DNA of 46,305 bases from Lingula anatina (Eukaryota; Brachiopoda; Lingulata; Lingulida; Lingulidae). The first letter of the stretch is position 1. Every line of letters begins with the position of its first letter. Where the stretch lies: contig NW_019773717.1 of the NCBI RefSeq assembly GCF_001039355.2, positions 1-46,305 of the forward strand, read 5' to 3'. The notes under the pieces are model-generated. The model saw only the letters and a list, made by a program, of their open reading frames with translations, was not told where the DNA came from and ran no database searches. The position numbers and the translations under genes are program-made. Below, in pieces: positions 1-10,170 of the stretch.

Positions 1-1979
1 TTTTTTTTTTTTTCAAAAAATGTCAATTTTTTATTAAATTGCTAAAAGACAAAGTGTGCTATAGAACTATTTACGTCGAACTAAAGCCAGTTTTCTAATA
101 GATGACTATTATGCGAAAAGACATGCTATGTTTAAAGAAGTAAATTTCATTATTTATAAAGAAAGAAAAATCATAAGTCAAGATGACGTCCCGAAATTTA
201 AATATAAGCTAGAAATCACATTATATTTTACACCGACAGAACTGAATTGAGAAAAATATCTGGAAAACGCAAGACTGCAGTGTTTTTGAATAATTCTACA
301 TGTGACGTAGATCTATATCTAGCAAAAAGATAAAGGTGTCGAAAATTTTATTAATGGGCCCTAGCCGTGGAGCCTCACGTCCTTTTGCCTACACATGAAG
401 TCCAGTAAAAAAGGATGCCAACATCGGCAGGCCCTATACCAAATCTAAAAAAAATGGCAGAATGTTTCATTAAGACCAACAGCATTATTTCTTTAGTTGT
501 AGACTTATTTCTATAAATTTCCTTGATTTTATGTGAATAAACTAATATTGTATTCATTCTGTCTTTTTAGCCTGCTCCAGAGGGTAAGTTTGCGTTATGC
601 CAGTAATTTATCTTGCTACTTTTTAATCAACTTATCTTTATAAAGACATATACTATGTCAATATTCCTTAGCACGCATATTTTTAAAAACTTATATGAAA
701 ACTTTTGTCTTAAAACATACTTTGAAACCAAGGAGCTCCCAATTGTTTGAAACGGTGTTCATAAGTAAAACAGCAAACTCAGCAAACAAGGTTTGAGGGG
801 ATACGCGCATGCGTGTCTTGTGACCTCTTTCTCACGGTCGTCTCTCGCAGCATTCACCTACAATGTGTGGCTTGCAGTACTTAGAAAGTTGTAGGGTGTA
901 GCGTTGAAGGCGAGATTTACACAGAAAGAGAGGTCATCTATAGGTCCGAGTACATATTGTATATGTTAGCCCAGTTGGCTGCCAAAGGGAAAATGAGGAA
1001 GAAGAAATGGCTCGTGCAGCGGCGGCTGGTAGTACTACCCGTAGTAGATCTACTACTACTGACCACTACTACTACGAGTACAGTAGTACTACTATTAATG
1101 TTGCTATAGTCAGCTGGCTAGTACTAGCCGGTGACTATTGGTAGTACTGGTAATGTGGTATTATTGCTACTGGCGTTCACTTATGATGTAGTAACTATTG
1201 CACAAAATAGTAGGTTAAAGATAATAGTATGTTTTTATAATATCTGCATTTTTTAAATAATGTTGTCATATGTTGATTTATAATAATAATAGGGGTTTTG
1301 TACCACACTGTCTTATCTTACTTCTATGATATAAATTTAGGATATTTTTTGCAAGTTTAGATTTCAGCCCATTGTAATATATAATACATTATGATTTGCC
1401 TCAGTTTTTGGCCTTACATGCTATAGTACCCTTACAGCAGGTAAGGCTGAACCCCGGTTAGTGTTTCAAACTTAAGTGTCTTAAATCTTAAATATCCACA
1501 TCCTGACAAAACTAGTGTTTATAAAGGACCATTCCCACAGATATTTGGATCGATCTATCTCCCTGGGGAGTCTCACTAAATTATTATCAAACTAACTGGC
1601 TTTAACGTTTGTCACACCTAGTAAAGCTGTTAGGGGGTAATTAGCTTTACCCCTAGCTGATTTGTTAGGCATGACAGACATTTAAGCCTCTTGAGCTGAT
1701 AGCAATTTAGTGTGAACCCCTAGGGAATTAGGTTGAACCCAGTCTAACACTAGGCAGGGTGAGGTCTTACCAGTGGTAGGGGTACTGAGGAAGCATGTAA
1801 GACCATTAACTGAGGCAAAATAAGACAGAGGGCAATAACCACCAATGATGTCAACATCCAGTTGATGACCCCTGTAAATTAAAGGTTATCATTTTATTCA
1901 TTTTCAGTCTCCAAATATAGTAACATTTTTATATTGCCCTTGGACTAGTCATAATTGTCAATTAACTACTATTTTTTAG
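1..1979. other. Unresolved upstream region, no supported gene
   Basis: Nearly 2 kb of AT-rich sequence beginning with a poly-T run. No exon chain could be supported on either strand. The signal-peptide exon of the downstream adhesion gene should lie here or before the window. A tiny acceptor/donor-bounded stretch near 571-583 and a short basic-hydrophobic frame starting at 991 were considered, but neither joins convincingly to the first recognised exon. A low-complexity tract sits at about 1028-1160 and is listed separately. Confidence 0.5.
1028..1160. repeat. Degenerate (TAG/CTA) trinucleotide low-complexity tract
   Basis: The stretch is built mostly from GTA, TAG, ACT and CTA triplets, with short inverted stretches such as GTAGTACTAC. 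It looks like a degenerate trinucleotide microsatellite able to fold on itself. Short frames through it (for example from 1007) encode low-complexity Thr/Ser/Tyr runs and are probably not genes. Confidence 0.6.
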
Positions 1980-4577
1980 TGTGCAGTAGTCAAGCAGTTG
2001 ATCGCCAATGCATTATCAGTGGCAATAACTTTTGTCAAGGTATGATATCCAAATAATTTCAGAAAATTGTCTTGCCAATTAATATACAAGTCTATATGTA
2101 ATAAAAAATAAGTAATTCCTTATGTTTAGTAGTACTTACCATCATTTACATATGACAACCAATTTTTTAAATGACCGCCACTGCTTTTTAAAGTTAGTAG
2201 GCTTTTTTCACCCCATATGAAAAAAATGATAATAACAATAAAATCAGATGCACCTTAACCTGGTCTCTACTATTCCAGGCACACCCTTTGACAATCAGGG
2301 TTATGGTTTTGTGCTGATGTTCAATGAGCACTACACTCGGGTGGGAAACCCATACAATCCTTTCCTGGTCATTACTAATGCTGAAACAGAAAATGTACAG
2401 GTAGGATGAAAAGTTATGGACAAAACATGGTATGCTTTTCTTCTAAATTATGAATTTAATATGCCCCATACTTCCCATTTGAATTTTTTTCAAATTGCAG
2501 AAAAGGGACGAAAACTAAAATATAGCCCTCTTGGCTCAAACAGTGGCCATTCTACACGTAAAAAGTTAATCAAATTGCATTTAGGTAATTGTCCTAATTA
2601 TATAGATCTTGCAACTTGAAACCTCTTTTTCCTTATTCTGGATGACACAGTTTCACTGTATAGTATTGAGCTATAAATGTGTGTATATACTCAACTAATA
2701 AATCCCAGCCTAACCAATTTAAAAATTACCTTTAGGTGAATGTAACAACTCCACGCTGGAGCAGCCCAAGTGTAAATGAGCAATTCACATTGGCCAGTGG
2801 TCAGTATCGTACCGTGAGTATTCCACAAGAGCTCCGCATGCAGCAGTCAAATCTCTCCACCAAGGCCATCTTGGTCCAGTCAAGCGGGGAGGTAGTTGTC
2901 CAGGGTGTGAATTCTGAAGAACGCTCTACAGGCATGTTTCTTGCTCTTCCAATTGATGCCATTGGCAGTGAGTATTATGCAGTGTGCTACAGCCCTGCTT
3001 TCCTTCATTGCCAGTTTGGTATTGCTGCAATACAGGATGGAACAGAGGTCTCGATATCTTTACCTTCTCCACTGCCTTCCGGTCAAATAGTGCAGGTGAC
3101 TTTTCAGGGCACAACATACTATAGTGGACAAACAATCCGCCTGACCCTCAGTGCCTATGACACCGTCCAAATACAGGCTGCTCACGACCTGACTGGTTCT
3201 CATGTCGTAACCAACAAACCTGTGAGCTTCTTCAGTGGGAACAGGCATACAAACATTGACCAAGGTCTAGGTGGACAAACAAAAGATCACACTGTAGAAA
3301 TGCTCCCACCAGTATCTGCCTGGGGTAAAGAGTTCATCACTTTCCAAATTCCAGACAGGACAGTATTTAATCCTGGGGACAATTTCAGGGCTGTGGTTTC
3401 CAGTCTCAGTCAAACATCGCAACTAAACCTGACAGTGGGCTCCAGCAACATATACCCAGCAGTGCCCAATGGGTTTTCATATGCCCAGTTCCTGGTTGGC
3501 CAAGGTAGCCAAAACACTTATGCCTATCTGTCATCAAACACTCCAGTAATGTTGGCTGAATTTATTGTAAGTATGATAGCTACCAATGAGCTAGCAGATC
3601 CTTCTATGATCTATCTGCCACCTGTTTCATTGTACAGGAATGAATACACGTTCACTGCCCTGGAAAGATCTCTCAGCACAAACAATCTTTTTGTCAACAC
3701 AATTATTATTGTCAGTCCTTTGTCGGGCCGTGGTGACATCACATTGGACGGGAATGCCTTACCAGCAATAACATGGACAAATGTTGATGCAGGGGGTGTC
3801 ATATACAGTGCGGGATTCTTTACCATCAGCGCCGGCTTTCACAAACTGAGTCATCCCAAAGTGAACCATTATTTTGGAGCAGTGCTGTATGGAAATGTTC
3901 TGAATGATACAGTAGCCCCAGAATCCTATGCAACTGCTATTGGCATGAGGCTGTCCAGGGTTAATGAAGTAAGTCTATATCCTGAGAAGTACAAATAATA
4001 CTGCCTTGTTTCATTGAAAGGTACATGTGAAACATCCAGATTTTTTTAATATAATGACAATACAATTAGGTATCTATAATTATAATTTGGATTATTTCTT
4101 CTATACATTGCCTTGCCCTAGAGTAAGTGAAAAGGCACAAAAGTTATTCAATTTTATATTATTTGTAGCCTTGTGGATGCAATGTCACTACAACAGCCCA
4201 GTTCCAAGCCGATGGCATTGACAATGATTGTGATGGGCGGGTTGATGAGGAAGACTGCAGTAATGCAAATACAGGTATATTATTTCATTGATTTGTGTTC
4301 ATGCATATTTTATTATTATAACCCTACTTTTCTTAAAAAGTTCGGAATTTTGATAGCCTCACATGAGACTTGTGTGATCTTTACCAATTTATTAAATTAT
4401 GTTTGGAATGTATTTCTTGAATCAGTATGAGCGTGTTATACTTTGAAGCATGTTACAATATGAGACTCTTTCTTTGTCAGATGAAGATGGTGATGGAAGA
4501 CAGAATGAGGATTGCGCCACACCTTCAAAAGGTATGAGAGTCATTTTTTTAACCATGGGTGGATCTAGGGCTCCCTT

Positions 4578-4649
<72 letters not shown>

Positions 4650-7600
4650 TGTCTCATACCCCCACCCCTAAAAATGAAAAAGGTAGAACACCCTGTTGCA
4701 CAACTTTATTATTTTGTCATTTCAAGGTTTGCAATTAGCAAAAGTTTAGCAACATAACAGTGTAAGATCAAATATGACCCAAGATATGTTTTCAACAACC
4801 TAGAATTAATGGGTGTTTTGGTCGTATTCCAACTTCCACAATTATTCATATTTAAAAACAATCCAGTAAATGCAAACATTTTCAAGTGCCCCAAAAATGC
4901 AAAAAAAAAAAAAAAACATCTTTATGTACTTTGAGCAACAGTCACATATTTTGCTGTATATATTAAGTGGATGGCCAGTGGTCTCAGTGGTCAAACTGGG
5001 GCACCTGTTCAGTGAGCTGTGGGGGTGGCAGCAGGAGTAGGACCAGGTCCTGTAGTGATCCAGCCCCAGCATTTGGTGGCAGCCCTTGCCCAGGATCCCC
5101 TCCAGACACACAGACTGATACAGAATCCTGCAATAGTAATGCCTGTCCAGGTAATATCTATACTCACAGCTCAAGAGATGTATGCTGGAAAAAATGAATA
5201 TTAACTTAATTTAATAAAGTAAAAAAATATATATTATTAATTGTGTATTATAAGGGAACTCTTGTAGTACTAACCAGTAGCTGATTAAACTGATATATAG
5301 TTGTATATGTTTACCATTACAATTTTTGTCTAAAACAAGTTAGTGGACATTTTGTTATTGTTGTTTTACTGGCTGACTGCTGAATGATATTTTTGTCTGT
5401 TGCCTCAAGTGAATGGGAACTGGGGAGCGTGGCAAGCATGGAGTGCTTGCAGTGTAACCTGTGGATCTGGCACCAGGTCGCGCAGTCGCAGTTGCGATAG
5501 TCCTCCACCACAAAATGGTGGTAGTTCTTGTGTAGGCAGCCCCACAGAGAATGAGAATTGCAACGTTACGTGTGCAAGTAATGGCAGATTAAATTTTTTG
5601 CCTTCTGTTTTTCAAAATTTAACATCCGGTATTTTAGAGCCATCTGTTGTACATTTATTTCATGTAAATAATTTTTGTTCATTACTCAAAGCAAATTGTG
5701 AGTTTTTTTTTTTAATCAGATTATGAAAGTGGCTTTTGTGGATGTTAAAGAACCTTCATACCAGCATTTATACTACAAAATTAATTTTTCCTGCATCCAG
5801 TTGATGGAAATTGGTCTGAGTGGGGCCAATGGTCATCTTGCTCTAAGACATGTGGTAGAGGAATAATGACAAGAACACGCACTTGTACGAACCCACCTCC
5901 ATCTGGTGGGGGTGCCAGCTGCATTGGAGCAGGCGTGGCAGAAAGTGAATGCAATATATTTGACTGTCCAGGTACCCTCAGTGAAATTGCTTTGTCTGGA
6001 TCTCAATGGTTGGCTTTTAGCTAGACAGGTTGTTGCTTTCTGTGGCTTTATTTGGCTCTTTGGAGATGCAGTGCCTTAAACCAAGCTTGATACTACCCAA
6101 AAAGATTCATCATTAAAACTGGAAGCACTTTTTAACTAGCCACTTGATGTACATTTTTATTTTCCTTTTTAAAACTTGACGTTGTCAAGCCTTTTTACAC
6201 CTGGCACACTACCCTTTACACCTGGCATATTACCTTTTTACACCTGGCGTAATATCTTTTCACACCTGGCAAACTACCTGTTTACACCTGGGATACTATC
6301 ATATTTTCTTACCTGACATACATATTTTTACACTGGAATTACTATTCTTTTTAGACTATTTTTATTTCCCTTTTTCCCAGGGTATATCTGATCATTTTAC
6401 ATGTGACGCACAACTTTGGCTAAAAAATTACATTTTGAGTTCTTTTTTTTTTCATTAGAGTTTCAATGATACCTATTTCATTCTGCTTGTGTCATGTTGT
6501 ATATTTTATGTTTATGAATATGTCTTTGTGCAAGAATGCAAGCCTTTTTGGACCATACTTGTCAAAACAGAATATAAAAAGTCACATATTTAAATAAACT
6601 TTTTTTTTTTTTTCAATTAGAAATTTGATGATGCACTTGGTTATTAATAAATGTTTGGACGGTGTCAGGCAATTAACTGAAGCTTATAGCACTATCACCA
6701 AAAAATAATTCTTAAACTTCACTGCAATTTCCTGGTAAAAATATCACTGCCCAGCAGTGTAGGTTGCAAGTTGCCTGTGTCTTATTTTAATCTTAAAGAC
6801 AACTGATATGCAAACTAGTTTGTTATAACATCTGAGTGGTGTTTTACTTTACTCGCACCCTACCTGCTTTGACCTCCCTGCTCTTTTAGATTTTTCTTTT
6901 GTGTCACGAGTTTTCTATGCTTCTTAAGGGTTGCCAACAATATAGTTATGAAAGAAAATAGATTTCTTTTTATATCTTTTTAAATACGAGTGTACACAAT
7001 GAATATGAGACATTTACTCAGAAATAAGTTTAATTTTCTCAGCAATTTTCCAAGGGTAACAATATCCAGGAAACTGACAAAATTATTAGTAGTAAATCAG
7101 TTTTTGAGTTCTAAGTTTCCAGTTCTTGAGTCAAGCTTGTAATGGAGATGGAAACTAGAAAATTTCACTAGTATCTGTGAAAGTTTTTAATTAAGTGCTT
7201 GGAATTTTGTTTAAATTGCCATGTTTAATTTGTTTGTTAATTTTTGTTTTAGTAGATTGCATACTAGATTTCTATACATTTTGATGATTAAGTTGGCAAC
7301 CCTGGAGAAAAAAAATCGGAGTCATTTTAATTAAATTGTGCAATTGATTTGAAATTAGAAAAAAATCAACTGTAATAGTACGATTAATAGAAAGTTCTAG
7401 AAAACCTGTATTCAGCATTTGAAATCAGAACTTGTCAATGATTACTTCTGGATATAATCGTTCACATTGTTTCATAATTTATCTTTTATAAAAAAAACTT
7501 GGTTTGGATCAAATAAGCATTGGTTTTCTTTAATCTGAAGTTAAGGTTGTTTTTAACAAGTGGTAAATGGAGCATAACCATAAACCAATGTTTCAGTTAA

Positions 7601-8618
7601 TGGCAATTGGGCTCCCTGGTCTGCCTGGTCTGACTGTTCTCAGACTTGTGGGACAGGAAATAGACTGAGAACCAGGACTTGCACTAACCCACCACCTTCC
7701 AACAATGGGCAAACATGCCCTGGAGACAATTTAGAAAGCCAGAATTGTATACTCCGAACCTGTCCAGGTAATTTGGTAGACAGCTACACATGAAGAACCT
7801 GAAAACTTTCCTATCACTGTCCCAAGCCTGCAAATGTCCAGACTCTTTCTGATCTTGGACAAATTTGTCCAAGTTCTGATAAAGTGCATTGTTCACTCCC
7901 AGTTGTTTTACCCCAGTGTATATGTATATGGTAACAGTATATAGTACAAACAGATTCCTTGGAACAATTTAATTTAATTTAAAGTGAAAAGTTCAAACTG
8001 TCAGTCTTTTTTGTCACAGGGTGAGTGTGAACATGCACCTTTCCTTCCCACCAACACTTTTCCTTGACATTTATCTCAGACTTATGAGTTGATTTGGTCT
8101 ACTCGACTAACATTACAAACATTAAGATAAACATGGCTATGTAAAAAAAAGATGGCATATCAGCAGTGAGTATACTCATCACCTGTGTATGCTCAGGAAA
8201 AAGCTGGGAAGGTTACTTGGGCACTGACGTGTTCAGCTGTGAGTTTTCATGGACGTGGACAGGGAAAGTGGAGTTGGTTTAGGAGACAATGTATTGGAAT
8301 GACTTCCTATGAATTTTTCCCAAATGTGTAGAAATACATAGCAGTGATCAAGGGCACTGTATTAGCTTTAAATCCAATTCTGAGGGTTTAAAGCTGAATC
8401 ACATAACATACCAGTGTACCACATAGTGTTTTTTTGATGGTTTTTAGTTGATGGAAACTGGGGAGGTTGGACACCATGGAGTAACTGTAGCAGGACATGT
8501 GGGGGAGGCATAAGGTTCAAATCGCGTGAGTGTAATAACCCTCCGCCTTCCAACGGTGGGGTGTCCTGTCCTGGATCCAGTAATCTGACAGAGACGTGCA
8601 ACCCACAGGGCTGCCCTG
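1980..8618 (+). CDS. IgGFc-binding-domain / TSP1-repeat extracellular protein (multi-exon, ends unresolved)
   Basis: Exons with AG/GT borders and consistent phase are 1980-2039, 2279-2400, 2736-3968, 4169-4274, 4481-4531, 4968-5150, 5410-5577, 5801-5971, 7597-7767 and 8448-8618, giving about 811 residues. The first exons encode a short Cys-containing segment ([11 protein letters not shown]) followed by the start of an IgGFc-binding-protein-type domain. The 411-codon exon carries its bulk, including the characteristic late segment around [13 protein letters not shown]. Two Asp-rich motifs follow ([16 protein letters not shown] and [12 protein letters not shown]), resembling calcium or metal-binding MopE-type loops. 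Five TSP1 repeats come next, with WxxWxxW, C-S-x-T/S-C-G and basic RxRxC motifs. The protein is probably secreted or on the cell surface and adhesive or immune-related; that is inference from domains. The start and signal peptide are not found. The last exon ends at a good donor; read through, it stops two codons after the last cysteine. Confidence 0.85.
2736..3968 (+). CDS. IgGFc-binding-protein-type domain exon
   Basis: A single long internal exon (411 codons, phase 0 at both ends) preceded by TTTAG and followed by GTAAGT. It continues in frame from exon 2279-2400 ([13 protein letters not shown] then VNVTTPRW). Beta-rich features typical of the family include [31 protein letters not shown] and [13 protein letters not shown]. 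In vertebrate FCGBP this N-terminal region precedes mucin-like von Willebrand D domains; none is visible here. The GTG at 2736 is the exon border, not a start codon. Confidence 0.85.
4169..4531 (+). CDS. Two small exons encoding Asp-rich metal-binding motifs
   Basis: Exons 4169-4274 and 4481-4531 join in phase 1. The first encodes PCGCNV, then [16 protein letters not shown]. The second encodes [17 protein letters not shown]. The DNDCDGxxDE pattern matches the short MopE-type putative metal-binding motif known from bacterial and some invertebrate extracellular proteins. The alternating Asp residues suggest calcium binding. Both motifs sit between the IgGFc-type domain and the TSP1 array and could act as a calcium-rigidified linker; that role is inference. 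Confidence 0.75.
4579..4648. repeat. (GT)n microsatellite
   Basis: About 70 bp of uninterrupted GT dinucleotides in the intron between the second Asp-rich exon and the first TSP1 exon. Confidence 0.97.
4968..8618 (+). CDS. Array of five TSP1 exons
   Basis: Exons 4968-5150, 5410-5577, 5801-5971, 7597-7767 and 8448-8618 are 183, 168, 171, 171 and 171 bp. Each encodes exactly one thrombospondin type 1 repeat, and each begins and ends in phase 1. Every repeat starts V/I-D/N-G-N/Q-W, has two or three spaced tryptophans (for example WSQWSNW), the C-S-x-T/S-C-G core, a basic strand such as RSRSRSC, and two late cysteines. Symmetrical 1-1 exons allow the array to grow by exon duplication. The stacked Trp-Arg layers and WxxW sites for C-mannosylation are known for the family. 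Confidence 0.93.
5972..7596 (+). other. Intron between TSP1 repeats 3 and 4
   Basis: A 1.6-kb AT-rich intron with no coding exon seen on either strand. It holds the CACCTGGC minisatellite at 6191-6345 and several short poly-T runs. Confidence 0.7.
6191..6345. repeat. About 22-bp minisatellite with CACCTG core
   Basis: Roughly seven head-to-tail units of about 22 bp. The first five share TTTACACCTGGCA-like cores (one has CACACCTGGC and one ends CTGGG); the last two are degraded (TTACCTGACAT, TTACACTGGAA). The five best copies each contain CACCTG, the E-box form bound by Snail/ZEB-type repressors. It lies inside an intron. Regulatory activity is inference. Confidence 0.75.
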
Positions 8619-9100
8619 GTAAGTGACTTTATCTGTAGTACTTCTTGATAAAGATATTGGTATAGTTAAATGGATACGAAATAGTTATACCGGCATGTGC
8701 ACAAATGATATGATTTAGTAGTCAAATAATCATATTATTTGATTAAATTTTTAAGCATTGAAATGTGTCTATGAGCGCATTCTCAACGAATTAAGCCAGG
8801 CTTTACAAAGCCGGTGACCTAAAAATGGCGGACGTACATGAAAGAAAAACCGCCTAATCTTTTAATAGTCTCAATGCAATGTCAGAGAGGGCTCTGTCAG
8901 TTAAAATCTCTTAGAGATTTTGACAAAAAACCAAACATTTAGGAAAAAAAAACCTGGACTAACTTTGAATGCAGGAATGGGGTCGTTGGTAAGTATGGGA
9001 AAACTGCCGTTCACTCCAGGAAAATCCAAGTTTTGGCCAAAATGAAGAGTTATTATGACTTTAAGATTATAATTTTTAAAGCAATTGTAAGGCTTCTTAC
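8619..9100. other. Gap between TSP1 gene and ABHD12-like exons
   Basis: No exon is supported here on either strand. AAAATGGCGGAC near 8823 resembles the YY1-type promoter/start motif, but no transcript could be built from it. A minus-strand open frame continuing from the ABHD12-like exon runs through this stretch to 8901 and is judged intron read-through. Confidence 0.5.
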
Positions 9101-9966
9101 ACATTGGTAAAAACACAACTCTGCTCATTATCCAGCTATTGGTCTTCACTATCACAGGTATCAGTACATAAATAATAAATAGCATCATTCCAATAGTTTT
9201 CAGGCACTTGTTTGACCAGGACCTGAAATAAAAAAATCCATAAAAGTAATATTTGCATTTTTAGCATCACTAGTTTATAGACTGAGATGATATTAACATT
9301 TTAAAGCTGATAAATGGTATCCAGCTATAGATGTTAGATTAGATTTATTCTATTACATCTGGTTGCAGGATTTATGTGCATTTGTAAGATGATGTCTATG
9401 AGTCAATTATAGAGGGAGAGTACTTTTTTCATGGTCCGCATACTTGTAACTCTAAATGTGACATTAATTTTATAGATTTTTATTTTTATTCCATGTAAAA
9501 TATGGACTAGCTATGAAAATACATCCAAAATCACCACTAGCACTTCTACCCCCACACCTATCCTCCTTAAAGTAACACAATTTTACAAATTACCATCAAA
9601 CATTTTATTGTTATAAGTACAATTAACGTACACAAGTACTACTCAAGGCATTTTTATTAAAATAAAGATAGATATAAATGCTAAGAGTAATGTACAGAAT
9701 TGCACAATAAATATAAAAAATAGTTAACTGATTGATAATAAACACTGTATTACTGATAGTAGTACATAGCATGTAGGTTAATACGTAGACGTACATGTTC
9801 TAGTACAGTAGTAGTGCATAAACTTAGCTGCAGTTTCATACCTCTGACTGCAAGTAATGTCCTCTTCTCTTCTTTTCTTCGAAACATTTTTCGTATCAAG
9901 CTTCTTTGTGCTTTTTTTCTTCATGTTTGCTTTTTCGTTTGTTTTTGAACCACTTCTTAATTGCAT
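9101..9966 (-). CDS. ABHD12-like lysophospholipase, N-terminal two exons only
   Basis: Exon 1 is 9842-9966 (ATG at 9966, 41 codons plus 2 nt, donor CAGAG|GTATGA). Exon 2 is 9101-9222 (acceptor TTATTTCAG, donor ATGT|GTAAGA). They join in phase 2. The product starts with a Lys/Arg-rich cytosolic tail (KKKSTKKLD, KKRREED), then one hydrophobic helix (IGMMLFIIYVLIPVIVK) and SRVVFLPM. This matches the N-terminus of ABHD12 as I know it: basic tail, single membrane anchor with Y-x-x-I-P-x-x-x-K, then a short F-L segment. ABHD12 is an ER membrane serine hydrolase acting on lysophosphatidylserine. Support also comes from the neighbour, since ABHD12 and GINS1 are head to head in human. No hydrolase-domain exons (GxSxG) were found in the window, so the gene is partial, continues past the TSP1 gene, or is a relic. 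Confidence 0.55.
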
Positions 9967-10170
9967 TTTATCTTAAAGTAAATAAACGTCTAAACGAGGT
10001 ACCTCACGCTTCCCTGTTGTCTTCAATAGGTCAACCTGGGGTCAACTTTGTTCAAGGCAGCTGATTGGTGGTAAAAATTAGGCCACGCTTTTCGCCAATG
10101 AATATTGGTCTTGCGTTGACTTTATGGTTTCTTGGAGGCAAGTTTTGAAGAGGAAGCACCTGTAGAAAAG
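9967..10170. promoter_or_regulatory. Candidate bidirectional promoter ABHD12-like / GINS1
   Basis: Only 204 bp separate the two start codons. The interval holds three CCAAT-type boxes: ATTGG at 10064, CCAAT at 10094 and ATTGG at 10104. TTTTCGCC overlaps the second and resembles an E2F site. No TATA box is evident. Clustered CCAAT boxes with E2F-like sites are typical of divergent, cell-cycle-linked promoters, which fits GINS1. Site function is inferred from motif match only. Confidence 0.6.

Noticed and set aside
571-583. Tiny exon-like stretch between TTTTTAG and GTAAGT
   Set aside because: Thirteen bases with no definable partner exon; likely chance.
4450-4671. Open frame running through the (GT)n repeat (poly Cys-Val)
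   Set aside because: A product of the microsatellite; the real exon here is 4481-4531.
8901-9100. Continuation of the minus-strand open frame after FLPM (CKKPYNCFKNYN onward)
   Set aside because: A strong donor (ATGT|GTAAGA) precedes it and the later residues do not resemble ABHD12; treated as intron read-through, although the spacing of PY after FL is like ABHD12, so it is not fully excluded.
9204-9226. Possible plus-strand terminal exon of the TSP1 gene (TTTTCAG acceptor, short frame GTCLTRT then stop, AATAAA nearby)
   Set aside because: It lies antisense inside the better supported ABHD12-like exon 2, whose splice sites and phase fit a recognisable protein; the seven-residue tail has no family support.
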